A DNA stretch of 64,000 nt. It comes from Pseudopedobacter beijingensis (GTDB lineage Bacteria; Bacteroidota; Bacteroidia; Sphingobacteriales; Sphingobacteriaceae). The DNA is taken from NCBI RefSeq assembly GCF_042678145.1, contig NZ_JBHUDG010000015.1, forward strand, positions 186,001-250,000. The letters are read 5' to 3'. This document shows, in pieces, positions 9,572 to 18,681 of this stretch. The translations under genes were made by a program, and so were the position numbers. The notes beneath the pieces are model-generated. The model saw nothing but the letters and a program-made list of their open reading frames with translations, was not told where the DNA came from and searched no databases. Every line of letters begins with the position of its first letter. The stretch's first letter is position 1.

Positions 9572-10963
9572 TTATTTTACCGCAGCTTTTTCCTGAGTAT
9601 ACAAGTTTCTCATTTCATTAAGCTTAGCTGCATACGAAGGGTTTAACGCAAGATTCGTTGTTTCTTTTGGGTCTTGCTGTGTGTTATACAGCTCTTCATA
9701 AGCGTACTCAGTATAAGTCATATACTTAAAATCTTTTGAGACAATACCTTCTACTTTTGGAAGCTGCGGAGCACTGAAAACCGTATGGCTATAGAAGAAA
9801 TGCTGGCGGTCTGGCTGATTTCCTTTGGCTATTTCTATTAAATTTTCGCCTTGCATGGTCGATGGTACAGTTACTCCAGCCATATTCAAAACAGTAGGCG
9901 CAATATCAATATTAAGAGATGTCTGTGAAACCTTTCCTTTTTTCAGATCTGCAGAGCGTGGGTCATAAATAATCATTGGTACGCGTATAGACTCTTCAAA
10001 ACCATACCATTTACCCATCATACCATGTTCTCCTAAAGAAAATCCGTGATCACTAGTATAGATAATGATGGTATTATCAGCTATTCCCAGATTTTTAAGC
10101 TTCTGAACAATTGATCCAACAGCTTCGTCTACACCTGTTAGCAAACGATAATAATTGCGGGTATTATTTTGAAGAAGCTCTGTAGTAGAAAAAAAGCCAT
10201 ACCATCTTTGTCTGGCTATATTCTGATCTGTCCTGAAAAAATCGGGAAAACTATTCCAATATTTAGGATCTGCTGTTTCAGGAACAGCTATGGCTGCACC
10301 AGAATAAGTATTTTTATAACGGTCTTGCACCAGATAAGTCGCAGGAGTTCCGTCTACTTCATGTGCGGCATTAAAGTTTACCGAAAGACAGAACTGTTCG
10401 CCACGATAGCGATCCAGAAATTCAAAGACTTTTTGTTGTACCAAATCCGTATTATGCACTCCGTTAGATTGCCACGGAAGATTTTCCTGCCAGTAATTGA
10501 AACTGCTTGCTGGTGGCGTATTGCCAACACCAAACATGCCTACCCAGCCAATTTTATATCCTGCATTTTTCAAAAGCAAGGGATAAGTCTGACTTAACGC
10601 CGATGAAGTAAAATTAGCGGCAAAACTGTTTATTTTATGTCTTTCCTGATACTGACCACTCAATATGCTTGCCCTGCTTACCGCACAAACGGCTGTAGTA
10701 ACATAAGAATTGATAAAGGCAATACCATCATTCGCAAGCTTGTCCAGGTTAGGTGTCTGAACAACCGAATTTCCCATTATTCCAAGCGCTTCTGCCCTGT
10801 GGCTTTCCGCAACAATAACAATAATATTTGGCTTTTTGCTGTTATTATTCCCTGGATTAGTATTTGACTCTTCCTCTTTGCTTTTAGAACACTGCAAATG
10901 AGCTATTGCAAAAAAAGACAAACCAACTGTCAGAAAAATACTTCTTCTTAAATCTCTATACAT
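9572..10963 (-). CDS. Sulfatase (S1/alkaline phosphatase superfamily), probable exported lipoprotein
   Basis: 463 residues. KPNIIVIVAESHRAEALGIMGN near residue 45 opens the alkaline-phosphatase-like fold. VCAVSRASILSGQY (Cys93) is the sulfatase signature whose cysteine would be matured to formylglycine. YTSDHGFSLGEHGMMGKWYGFEESIRVPMIIYDP supplies the later metal and sulfate ligands. Two deviations are visible: position 3 of the C-x-P/A-x-R motif is Val, and the usual N-terminal Asp-Asp metal pair reads Glu-Ser. The leader (ending HLQC at residue 25) is hydrophobic but its lipobox is poor. It should desulfate the glycan before or after rhamnosidase action. It lies 19 bp after susD in PUL 1. 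Activity needs a formylglycine-generating or anaerobic maturase encoded elsewhere. Confidence 0.87.
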   Translation of the reverse strand: MYRDLRRSIFLTVGLSFFAIAHLQCSKSKEEESNTNPGNNNSKKPNIIVIVAESHRAEALGIMGNSVVQTPNLDKLANDGIAFINSYVTTAVCAVSRASILSGQYQERHKINSFAANFTSSALSQTYPLLLKNAGYKIGWVGMFGVGNTPPASSFNYWQENLPWQSNGVHNTDLVQQKVFEFLDRYRGEQFCLSVNFNAAHEVDGTPATYLVQDRYKNTYSGAAIAVPETADPKYWNSFPDFFRTDQNIARQRWYGFFSTTELLQNNTRNYYRLLTGVDEAVGSIVQKLKNLGIADNTIIIYTSDHGFSLGEHGMMGKWYGFEESIRVPMIIYDPRSADLKKGKVSQTSLNIDIAPTVLNMAGVTVPSTMQGENLIEIAKGNQPDRQHFFYSHTVFSAPQLPKVEGIVSKDFKYMTYTEYAYEELYNTQQDPKETTNLALNPSYAAKLNEMRNLYTQEKAAVK

Positions 10964-10982
10964 ATCTTCTATTTTTTAATGG

Positions 10983-12794
10983 TTACCAACCCGGATTTTG
11001 CCCATGCAAAGGCATATTGGTTATTTCATTTAAAGGAATAGGCAATATTTTGTATTTATTTGCCCATGCATATCTTTTCTCAGCTACAAACCTGCTGTAG
11101 CTAAATGTATTATCCACATTTTTAGTAACCAGCATACCCGTTACTGCTTTATCCGTCTTATCTAAGATATTCCATCTGCGTACATCAAAAAAGCGATGCT
11201 CTTCAAAACAAAGTTCTACTCTTCTTTCGTTCCTTATTCTTTCTCGAAGCAGTTCTCTGTTGCCAGTAAACTTGCTTTTTATATCAGGCATGCCTGCTCT
11301 TGCTCTTACTTTATTAAGAGCGCTCAATACCTCTGCAGTCGGTATGGCATTTACCTCATTTTCTGCCTCTGCATAGCTAAGGTAAAATTCAGCTAAACGG
11401 AAAATAGGCCAATAAGCCTGTCCTGATGGACTTGCCGCACTTAAAGTCCCGTTCCCTCTTGTTGGGTCCATAAATTTTCTGATATAATACCCTGTCCTTG
11501 TATATCTCCTGTTATTGGATACCTGATCTAATCCATTCTGATATATCTGAACATAATAATCATTAGCTCCTTTTTTGCCCCAATAAGCTCCGTTATAATA
11601 CACAAATGCAGTTAGTCTTGGATCTCTGTTTGCATAAGGATTTTGTGGATTATAATCTGCAGCATCTGCATTAAGCACAGGTATTAACTTGTCTTCATCG
11701 GCATATCCCAGAACAGGAGGCTCACCAGATATTGTTTCAAAAGCATCCACCAATTCCTGTGACGGATTAGTGCCTGCTTTATGGTTTCCTGCGCTGGGAA
11801 TACCGTGAACATAAGCAAAATGTCCCAAACTATTATGAGGATTGGGATGCTGCCAGATAACTTCTGCCATTTCTGATGTACCATTATCTTTTTGTCTGAA
11901 TAATTCATAAGTATTGGAAACGGGAGAATTATCTGTATGATAATATAGCTTATATTCTCCGGTAGTTTCCGCCAAATCAATCACAGCTTTAGAGGCAATA
12001 GCAGCATCTCTCCATTTATTGATATCGTTTTCCGGATTATTTAAAGGACTCGCATTGTATAAAAGTACCCTGGCTTTAATAGCAAGCGCTATCATTTTTG
12101 TCATTCTGCCAACGCCCACTTCTGTTGCCGTACCGCTTTGATGGCGTCTTACAGGCAAATCGGGCAATACGTCATCACATTCTTTAACAATCCAGTTCGC
12201 ACATTCTTCAAAAGTATTTCTTTTGAGAGTACCAAAATCAAAGCTTACAGGAAAGCTTTTTTCTGTAATAACTACGCCTCCGTAGTATTTTATCAATTCT
12301 GCATGAAAAAATGCCCTTAATAATCTGGCCTCTGCAATCCACATTTTTTTTTGTTCGCTTGTAATTGCATTGCTCCCTCCCAAATCATCAACTGGAGTAA
12401 AGTCTATGTTTTCCAAAAAAATATTCGCCTGGCGGATACCATTCCAATAAATATCCCATAGTCTGCTGCTAGCCCCTCCCCTTAAATTCTGTACTGCTAT
12501 AGGATTATAATTTAATGATAACCTGCCTGCATTCCATCCCGGATCATTCTGCAAATCATTGTCGGCTGCTTCGTCACTATTCACTGCAAGCATTCTGTAA
12601 AATCCATAACCATCAAAATATGGAGGTATTGCGGCATATATCTCTGCCAAGAATCCCATAGCTAATGCAGGATCTTTATATGCCTGCTCCCGGGTTAATA
12701 CGCCATCTGGAAGTTTATCTAATGGGTCTTTCTTACATCCCGAAATACCTAAGAACATCAGGCATAACATTAAATATTTTATGTTGATTTTCAT
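10983..12794 (-). CDS. SusD/RagB family nutrient-binding outer membrane lipoprotein (PUL 1)
   Basis: 603 residues. Signal peptide MKINIKYLMLCLMFLGISGC with the lipid-modified Cys at 20, then KKDPLDKLPDGVLTREQAY, the usual SusD opening. TPR-rich SusD core: AEARLLRAFFHAELIKYYGGVVI near residues 150-175 and IRNERRVELCFEEHRFFDVRRW near 525-545. The ending KYKILPIPLNEITNMPLHGQNPGW is the typical SusD tail. It acts as the lid of the SusC channel and binds the glycan at the cell surface. It follows susC by 32 bp, so the pair is co-transcribed and forms one transporter. Confidence 0.95.
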   Translation of the reverse strand: MKINIKYLMLCLMFLGISGCKKDPLDKLPDGVLTREQAYKDPALAMGFLAEIYAAIPPYFDGYGFYRMLAVNSDEAADNDLQNDPGWNAGRLSLNYNPIAVQNLRGGASSRLWDIYWNGIRQANIFLENIDFTPVDDLGGSNAITSEQKKMWIAEARLLRAFFHAELIKYYGGVVITEKSFPVSFDFGTLKRNTFEECANWIVKECDDVLPDLPVRRHQSGTATEVGVGRMTKMIALAIKARVLLYNASPLNNPENDINKWRDAAIASKAVIDLAETTGEYKLYYHTDNSPVSNTYELFRQKDNGTSEMAEVIWQHPNPHNSLGHFAYVHGIPSAGNHKAGTNPSQELVDAFETISGEPPVLGYADEDKLIPVLNADAADYNPQNPYANRDPRLTAFVYYNGAYWGKKGANDYYVQIYQNGLDQVSNNRRYTRTGYYIRKFMDPTRGNGTLSAASPSGQAYWPIFRLAEFYLSYAEAENEVNAIPTAEVLSALNKVRARAGMPDIKSKFTGNRELLRERIRNERRVELCFEEHRFFDVRRWNILDKTDKAVTGMLVTKNVDNTFSYSRFVAEKRYAWANKYKILPIPLNEITNMPLHGQNPGW

Positions 12795-12826
12795 GTTTCT
12801 TCTAATTAATCATGTATACAAACTCA

Positions 12827-15800
12827 TCAAAAAGATGCTGTTAAACCAAAATTATAAACCTTAAAAAGCGGGTGAACTGTTCCATTCCCATTAGCAGTTT
12901 CAGGATCATAGTCCTTATTTTTCATCTTATCCCAGGTAAATAAGTTTAGCCCCGTAAAGAACAGTCTTACAGATTTTGCATTTATATGGTTTGTCCATCG
13001 GGCAGGAAGTGTATATCCTAATTCGAGTGTTTTCAGCCTGATAAAAGAAGCATTCTCTACAAAGAAACTATTGGCTATTTCATTAGAATTGCTATTTACT
13101 GTTAGCCGTGGATAGGTAATTTCTTCACCTGCCGCATATCGTTCAGGATTCCATCTGCCCAAATATCTACTTAAATTAAGATTGCTTGACGCGAACGCAC
13201 CTTGCCCGCTTATATACAACGATTTCATGGCACTTCCCTGAAACAGGCCGGCCATATCAAAATTTTTATAGCTTAAAGAGAATGAAAATCCATAATTTAA
13301 AAGAGGTTCATTAGGATACCCTATTACTACCCTGTCTTTTTCATCTATTACTCCGTCACGATTCTTATCTACATATTTAAAATCTCCAAGTTGCGATATT
13401 GCACCCAAACCGCTTTGGTCTGCCCAGCTCTCTATTTCATCTAAAGTATTAAAGTATCCCGCAACTTCGTATCCCACCGGCTGGCCTATCATTAAGCCTG
13501 TGGTAGGGTATCTTAAAGACCATGTATCATCTCGCAAAGGTTCATCTTTGAAAATGATCTTATTATGAGCATAACCTGTGTTACCTCTTAACATCAGAGA
13601 TAATCCATTTTTAAAAGCTTTGCTGTAGCCTAGCTCTACTTCATATCCTTTATTTTTTACTTCTCCAAAATTTAATGGCGGGAGTGCACTTAGATTTCCA
13701 AACATGGCAGGTACTGTACCTCGAGTTGTCAATATATCGCTTCTCTCTTCCTGAAAATACTCTGCTACTACCGAGAAATTTTTAAAAATAGTCGCATCTA
13801 TACCTATATTAGCTTTTTTTGATGTTTCCCAGGTTATATCCGGATTACCAATAAAATTTTCTACTGTTCCACCACTCAGATTAGACCAGCCTATTGGAGT
13901 TCCGGTCATGTTTGCTCCAGTACGCTTCCCATAATTATCCTGGTATAAAAATCTTGCACTCGACATACGGTCATTACCCACTATCCCATAAGAAGCTCTT
14001 AATTTTAAGCTCTCTGCAAACGGAATTTTTTTCCCCCATTCTTCTTCAGTAATTACCCATCCGGCAGAAAAAGCAGGAAAAAAGCCATACCTGTTTCCTT
14101 TAGCAAACTGTTCAGAACCATTATAGCCCATATTTATTTCTGCCAAATAACGTCCTGCATAACCATACGTAAAACGGCTTGCAAAACTCCTATAATTGTA
14201 AGGCAATTCTGCATTTATATGTTTTTGTTCCTGCTGGTACAACAATAATCCGCCTACATCATGTATCCCGAATTTCCTGGCATAATTTGCTGAAAACTGC
14301 AAAGTTGAATTTGATAAAAAACCCGATGTAAGCTGTGCATTGGAAAGATTTGTATTGGTCCCCTGAAACAGCTGATACTCTACCTTATCACCTACAATAA
14401 TGGCTTGATAACGTTCGAAATTACGTTCTCTACGCTGTATGTTGCTTGCTCTTGAGTCAAAAGCAAACAGCCCTTTTACCGATAGACCTGGAGTTACCGA
14501 AGTACTTAAATCCTGATTTAAAGAAAATGTTCCGGTTATATTGTTTCTTGTTTCAATAACATACCCACTCCTGTTTAATACACCATATACAGGCCAGTCT
14601 GATATTCCCTGCGGACTATTTTGTACTTCTCCATTTGGTGTTAGCGGATTAAACAAACCTGCAGGCTGTCTCAACACCGCATTGATAATATAAGCTGTAG
14701 CATCCTGTCCCGGCTGTCCATAAAGTCCGGCCGCCCTATTTTGTTTTTCTATATTTCCTGCCAACTGTAAGGATGCTGTTAAAGAATTATTTAAATTGGC
14801 ATCAAAATTTGTACGGAAATTATATCTTTTTAAGGTGCTATTCGCTTCCCATTCTGTCTGGTCTGGCTTAAACATTCCATCTTGAAGGAGAGCTCCCGCA
14901 TTGATAAAATATTTCACTTTAGGCATACCCCCGGATATATTCAGATTATATCTGTTCTGAGAAGAGAAAGGCTTGGTAATTTCTTTTAGCCAGTCAATAT
15001 CCGGATATGCCTCTGGCCAGTCCTGATTTTTCCAATGAGCCAATTCATCATCGGTATACATTCGCGTGCTTCCGGCATTTATACGAGCTTCATTCATTAA
15101 AACCGCATAATCGTAAGCATTCAATCTCTCTGGAAACCTGGTATAATTCTGAAGTGATTGTTCGGCCGAAAAATTTATGCTCTGCTTATTGGCTTCTCCC
15201 CTTTTTGTAGTTACAATAATAACCCCATTCGCTCCTCTCACTCCGTATAAAGCAGTTGAAGAAGCATCCTTAAGTATACTTATACTCTCTATTTCATTAG
15301 GGTCTAAAGAATTTAAGAAATCTGCTCTTTCTACACCATCAACCACTACTAAGGGATCTGAGGTATTAAAAGTTCCTCGCCCTCTGATTCTCAGCATATT
15401 GTCTTCTCTTCCCGGTTCTCCAGAACGTTGGATTGCTGTCAGTCCGGGCAAACGTCCTGCTAATGCAACGCTTAAGCTTGCTGCTGGACTCTGTTTGATT
15501 TCTGCACTTTTTATAGTAGAAATAGCAGCTACATTACTGGCTTTCGACTGTTGGCGTCCATAAGCTGTTACTACAACTTCATTTAAAGCCTGTGGAGATT
15601 CACTTAAAACAACATCAATCGCTTTCTGATTATTATATACTATATCTTGTGTAACAAATCCCAAATAAGAAAAAACAAGAGTACTGCCTGTACTGACAGC
15701 TAAAGTAAAGTTTCCGTTAGCATCGGTCTGTGTCCCTTTACTCTCGCCTTTTACAGCGACACTTACACCTGCCAGTGGATTTCCGTCTTTATCTACAACT

Positions 15801-16252
15801 TTACCGCTTAGAGGAGGACTAACCTGATATACGTTTTTTTCCTTTTCTTTTGGAAGAACCACTACCGTTTTACTTTCTATAGAATAGCTAAAAGGCTGGT
15901 TTTCGAAACTTTGGTCAAGAACTTCTTTTAATGGCCTGTTTTTAACATCTATGCTAATGCTTTTTCCTTTAATCAATAAATCGTGTTTATACACAAAGTC
16001 ATAGCCACTTTGCTTTTTAATTTCTTTAAACAGCTCGGTGAGGCTTATATTTTTCTTGGTTAAAGTGATGTTTTGCGCATTGGAAGCAAAAGATAGCTGC
16101 AAAAACGCAATTACTATAAAAGCACAAGTTAATTTAACCCGCATAAGTAATCTCTTTAAGTTTTGAGAAGGATATGCTATCCTGGATTTAAACAGTTGGC
16201 TTATGAGCAAAGCTGTATGCCAACCACCATTTTTTGCATAATTTTTATACAT
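12827..16252 (-). CDS. SusC/RagA family TonB-dependent outer membrane receptor with STN domain (PUL 1)
   Basis: 1141 residues from the ATG at 16252. An internal start at MRVKLTCAFIVIAFLQLSF (16144) would give a more ordinary signal peptide and cannot be excluded. Order: signal peptide ending SNAQ; STN domain (ITLTKKNISLTELFKEIKKQ to SYSIESKTVVV), which contacts the FecR anti-sigma factor; carboxypeptidase-regulatory-like domain (LSGKVVDKDGNPLAGVSVAVKG); the SusC hallmark ALNEVVVTAYGRQQ; plug (LRIRGRGTFNTSDPLVVVDGVE, ILKDASSTALYGVRGANGVIIVTTKRG); and a 22-strand barrel ending NFGLTASF. It imports oligosaccharides with energy from TonB. The STN domain makes it a transducer: ligand binding should release the sigma factor encoded at 17656-18237. 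Confidence 0.95.
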   Translation of the reverse strand: MYKNYAKNGGWHTALLISQLFKSRIAYPSQNLKRLLMRVKLTCAFIVIAFLQLSFASNAQNITLTKKNISLTELFKEIKKQSGYDFVYKHDLLIKGKSISIDVKNRPLKEVLDQSFENQPFSYSIESKTVVVLPKEKEKNVYQVSPPLSGKVVDKDGNPLAGVSVAVKGESKGTQTDANGNFTLAVSTGSTLVFSYLGFVTQDIVYNNQKAIDVVLSESPQALNEVVVTAYGRQQSKASNVAAISTIKSAEIKQSPAASLSVALAGRLPGLTAIQRSGEPGREDNMLRIRGRGTFNTSDPLVVVDGVERADFLNSLDPNEIESISILKDASSTALYGVRGANGVIIVTTKRGEANKQSINFSAEQSLQNYTRFPERLNAYDYAVLMNEARINAGSTRMYTDDELAHWKNQDWPEAYPDIDWLKEITKPFSSQNRYNLNISGGMPKVKYFINAGALLQDGMFKPDQTEWEANSTLKRYNFRTNFDANLNNSLTASLQLAGNIEKQNRAAGLYGQPGQDATAYIINAVLRQPAGLFNPLTPNGEVQNSPQGISDWPVYGVLNRSGYVIETRNNITGTFSLNQDLSTSVTPGLSVKGLFAFDSRASNIQRRERNFERYQAIIVGDKVEYQLFQGTNTNLSNAQLTSGFLSNSTLQFSANYARKFGIHDVGGLLLYQQEQKHINAELPYNYRSFASRFTYGYAGRYLAEINMGYNGSEQFAKGNRYGFFPAFSAGWVITEEEWGKKIPFAESLKLRASYGIVGNDRMSSARFLYQDNYGKRTGANMTGTPIGWSNLSGGTVENFIGNPDITWETSKKANIGIDATIFKNFSVVAEYFQEERSDILTTRGTVPAMFGNLSALPPLNFGEVKNKGYEVELGYSKAFKNGLSLMLRGNTGYAHNKIIFKDEPLRDDTWSLRYPTTGLMIGQPVGYEVAGYFNTLDEIESWADQSGLGAISQLGDFKYVDKNRDGVIDEKDRVVIGYPNEPLLNYGFSFSLSYKNFDMAGLFQGSAMKSLYISGQGAFASSNLNLSRYLGRWNPERYAAGEEITYPRLTVNSNSNEIANSFFVENASFIRLKTLELGYTLPARWTNHINAKSVRLFFTGLNLFTWDKMKNKDYDPETANGNGTVHPLFKVYNFGLTASF

Positions 16253-16324
16253 TTGTTTAGGTTTCTTTTTTAATACTTATTGTTTCGACGCATTATGTAT
16301 TTCTGTAGGGAACCAAAATCTAAT

Positions 16325-16346
16325 CGGGGACGCGCCAACGTTCCCG
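16325..16346 (+). terminator. GC-rich hairpin in fecR-susC gap (PUL 1), terminator-like on the antisense strand
   Basis: CGGGGACG (16325-16332) pairs with CGTTCCCG (16339-16346), 7 of 8 pairs, 6-nt loop. On the plus strand, antisense to susC, it runs straight into TTTTCTTTTTC, a classic terminator shape. On the sense strand it is followed by ATTAGATTTTGG, a poor T-tract. It begins 33 bp past the fecR stop. A matching element occurs in PUL 2 at 47540-47567. Confidence 0.5.
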
Positions 16347-16378
16347 TTTTCTTTTTCGGTTACCCGGCACTCATATTT

Positions 16379-17515
16379 TTACAGCATAACCAAAACCCTC
16401 CTTCCTTCCAGCTTAAAGTTTACGCCTTGTGTCATCGAAAGTACTTTTAGCACTTCCTGAATATCTTTGGATCTTGAAATAGAACCGCCAAATTTTATAT
16501 CGCCAACATCACCTTGATAGACTACTTCTACATTGTACCAGCGACTGATTTGGCGCATGATGTTTTTCAGCTCCGCGCCTTCAAAAGCGAAGTCGCCTCT
16601 GTACCATGCCACCGCCTGTTCTGTATCTACTTTTTGAATGCTTATCTGCTGTCCTTTAATAGCTGACTGTTCTCCCGGACGAAGTATTTCTGTCTCATTA
16701 GCCAATGATACTTTTACACTACCTTCTAAAAGTGTTGTTCTTACCGCTGGCTCATCTTTGTAAGTATTTACATTAAACTTTGTACCCAGCACTTCTATGG
16801 TCTGATTCTCCGACACCACCTTAAAAGGCTTTGTTTTATCAGATTTTACTTCAAAATAACCCTCGCCAGTTAAAGTAACCCTTCTTTCATTTGAGCTAAA
16901 CTTAACCGGATATTGAAGAGATGAAGAAGAGTTCAGCCAAACTTTAGTTCCATCTGGCAACAGAACCTGATATTGCCCCCCTACCGGAGTTTCAATCGTA
17001 TTATTTCCTATAGTTTCCTGAGCTGCAGAAGCAACGGCATCTGTAATTTCATAAACCAGTTCTCCATTAGATTTTTTAATGACTTTTATTCCTTCCTGGG
17101 TTATGGTCATTCCACTGTCCAAATCGGTAAGGTTTATTTTTTTCCCATCGGCAAGAGTTAGATATGCTTTGTTGCCTCCCGGTATTATAGCAGCATAATT
17201 TTCAATTGCTGTATTATTTTTCAGCTGCACTTCACTATTGAAGAAATAATAGGCAAATCCCATGATTACGATAACAGACGCTGCAGCTACTATTCTGGAG
17301 TATCTTATACCTTTATTCTGTCCAATTGGTCGCTCTTTAACTATGTTTTGCCAGATATTATCCTTCGCTGCAAGCATTTCAGTATCTGTTATATCTGCTG
17401 ATTGAGATTTATCCACCATATCCAGATACCAGGATTCTACCCATTCCCTCTCTTCCCTGGAACAGCTTCCTTCGTTATATCTTTTTAGGATTTCCCTTAT
17501 TTGTTTTTCATCCAT
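16379..17515 (-). CDS. FecR family anti-sigma factor / regulator (PUL 1)
   Basis: Start taken at the ATG at 17513-17515 (MDEKQIREILKRYNEGSC); a GTG two codons upstream is less likely. About 378 residues. The N-terminal cytoplasmic helix bundle (1-70) should bind the ECF sigma factor. A single membrane helix follows (RIVAAASVIVIMGFAYYFF, near 75-95). The periplasmic FecR domain has the block ETPVGGQYQVLLPDGTKVWLNSSSSLQYPVKF and GEGYFEVKSDKTKPFKV, then VLGTKFNVNTYKDE. The C-terminal DUF4974/STN-like domain (FEGAELKNIMRQISRWYNVEVVY to FKLEGRRVLVML) contacts the SusC STN domain. It lies between the sigma gene and susC and transmits the surface signal across the inner membrane. Confidence 0.94.
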   Translation of the reverse strand: MDEKQIREILKRYNEGSCSREEREWVESWYLDMVDKSQSADITDTEMLAAKDNIWQNIVKERPIGQNKGIRYSRIVAAASVIVIMGFAYYFFNSEVQLKNNTAIENYAAIIPGGNKAYLTLADGKKINLTDLDSGMTITQEGIKVIKKSNGELVYEITDAVASAAQETIGNNTIETPVGGQYQVLLPDGTKVWLNSSSSLQYPVKFSSNERRVTLTGEGYFEVKSDKTKPFKVVSENQTIEVLGTKFNVNTYKDEPAVRTTLLEGSVKVSLANETEILRPGEQSAIKGQQISIQKVDTEQAVAWYRGDFAFEGAELKNIMRQISRWYNVEVVYQGDVGDIKFGGSISRSKDIQEVLKVLSMTQGVNFKLEGRRVLVML

Positions 17516-17655
17516 AAACACATAATTTGTGATCTTATATTGCTTATGACAATTTGATAGAGCGGTGGTAGTAGATTTATTTTATTTTTTTATAAGAAAT
17601 AGAAAATGAGATTGCTTCTTGTTGTCTTTTTTTAATAAAAAACCCTGAATTGCTA

Positions 17656-18237
17656 CTAAAGCAATTTCAACAAGATGGAAAGTATCAGAAATCCTCCTAA
17701 TTTAAGACGCAATATCTTAATAGCATTACTCATTTGTTTTTTTACAGTCTTATCAGACAAATTCAATTCTTCTGCTATTTGCTTATGAGACATATTTTGA
17801 ATTCTGCTCATTTCAAAAACCTGACGCATTTTTGAGGGTAAGGCAGCAACTTCCTTTTCTATTTTTTCCTTAAGCAATCCCTCTCTTAGTCTATAGTCGG
17901 TAATTGCTTCTGAGCTGGCTACAAAGTTTGCCAAAGATTCAATATAATTGTTCTTCACTTTATCGCGCTGAATCAGATTCAGGACTTTATTTCTTACAGC
18001 GGTATACAAGTAAGAGCTTATCGAAAACTGAAGGTCTATAGCTTTTATTTTATCCCATAAACTCACAAAGACTTCCTGAACAACATCCTGAGCCAAGTCC
18101 TGATCCTTTATCAGCCGATATGCATGTTTATATAGCAATGCCCAGTATCTATCGTAAATTTCGGCAAAAGCATTTCTATTCCCGTTCTTCAACAGGTCAA
18201 ATAATTCTTTATCACTATAGCTACTGTAAGTATTCAA
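17656..18237 (-). CDS. RNA polymerase ECF sigma-70 factor (PUL 1)
   Basis: 193 residues from a TTG start at 18235-18237; no ATG is available nearby in frame. Region 2: AFAEIYDRYWALLYKHAYRLIKDQDLAQDVVQEVFVSLWDK. Region 4: ALPSKMRQVFEMSRIQNMSHKQIAEELNLSDKTVKKQMSNAIKILR. It ends in a hydrophobic tail (GGFLILSILLKLL), common in the Bacteroidota FecR-linked group. It should drive its own operon and susC once FecR releases it. fecR starts 140 bp downstream on the same strand. Confidence 0.93.
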   Translation of the reverse strand: MNTYSSYSDKELFDLLKNGNRNAFAEIYDRYWALLYKHAYRLIKDQDLAQDVVQEVFVSLWDKIKAIDLQFSISSYLYTAVRNKVLNLIQRDKVKNNYIESLANFVASSEAITDYRLREGLLKEKIEKEVAALPSKMRQVFEMSRIQNMSHKQIAEELNLSDKTVKKQMSNAIKILRLKLGGFLILSILLKLL

Positions 18238-18282
18238 GATAATGGTGTTTATATCGGCTTGTAATAATATGTCTAAATTAAT

Positions 18283-18312
18283 TATTGATATTTATTAAAA
18301 CAAATATCAATA
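18283..18312. promoter_or_regulatory. Perfect dyad upstream of PUL 1 sigma gene
   Basis: TATTGATATTT (18283-18293) is the exact reverse complement of AAATATCAATA (18302-18312), with an 8-bp spacer. It lies 45 bp upstream of the sigma start, where a promoter or operator is expected. Arms of 11 bp are longer than chance would readily give, although AT-richness reduces the weight. A DNA-binding site or a leader hairpin are both possible. Confidence 0.4.
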
Positions 18313-18610
18313 AAATGTTATAAACCAAACCTCGTCAAACTTAGATATTCCCTATATTGAGTATATTAAATTTATGTTATTTAATAAAATCTGATGGTTA
18401 TTACTAGTAAAGATTTGGATAACACAAAATCCCCCCCTATTGGATAAGGGGATTCTTAGAAGAACTATTTCTTATCTAAAGTATGCGACATCTATATGCT
18501 GTTAATTAGGAGAACAAAGTTATGGATTACTAAATTTCCGAAATATTAACCAATTATCAAGAGTTTTTAAAGGAATAGTATTAAGAGCCTGTTTAAAAGT
18601 CGCAATAAAA
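18313..18610. other. Intergenic stretch between PUL 1 sigma gene and DUF4886 gene
   Basis: Part of a 444-bp gap. I see no ORF of note. A C-run with a complementary G-run (AATCCCC at 18428-18434, GGGGATT at 18448-18454) could form a short hairpin. The left part probably holds the PUL 1 sigma promoter. Confidence 0.4.
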
Positions 18611-18655
18611 AGAGGGTTAAAAGAATTGAATATTTACAACTCGTTTTAACCCTCT
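18611..18655 (-). terminator. Strong hairpin terminator after DUF4886 gene
   Basis: AGAGGGTTAAAA (18611-18622) pairs perfectly with TTTTAACCCTCT (18644-18655) with a 21-nt loop. On the minus strand the stem is followed by TTTTTATTGC. It starts 27 bp past the stop of the gene ending at 18682 and closes the four-gene minus-strand group. Confidence 0.7.
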
Positions 18656-18681
18656 GCTATTTGCAATGAATAAAATACAGA

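Noticed and set aside
18283..18312. Invertible promoter (phase variation) at the PUL 1 sigma gene
   Set aside because: The inverted arms are only 8 bp apart, too close to flip a promoter, and no invertase gene is nearby.
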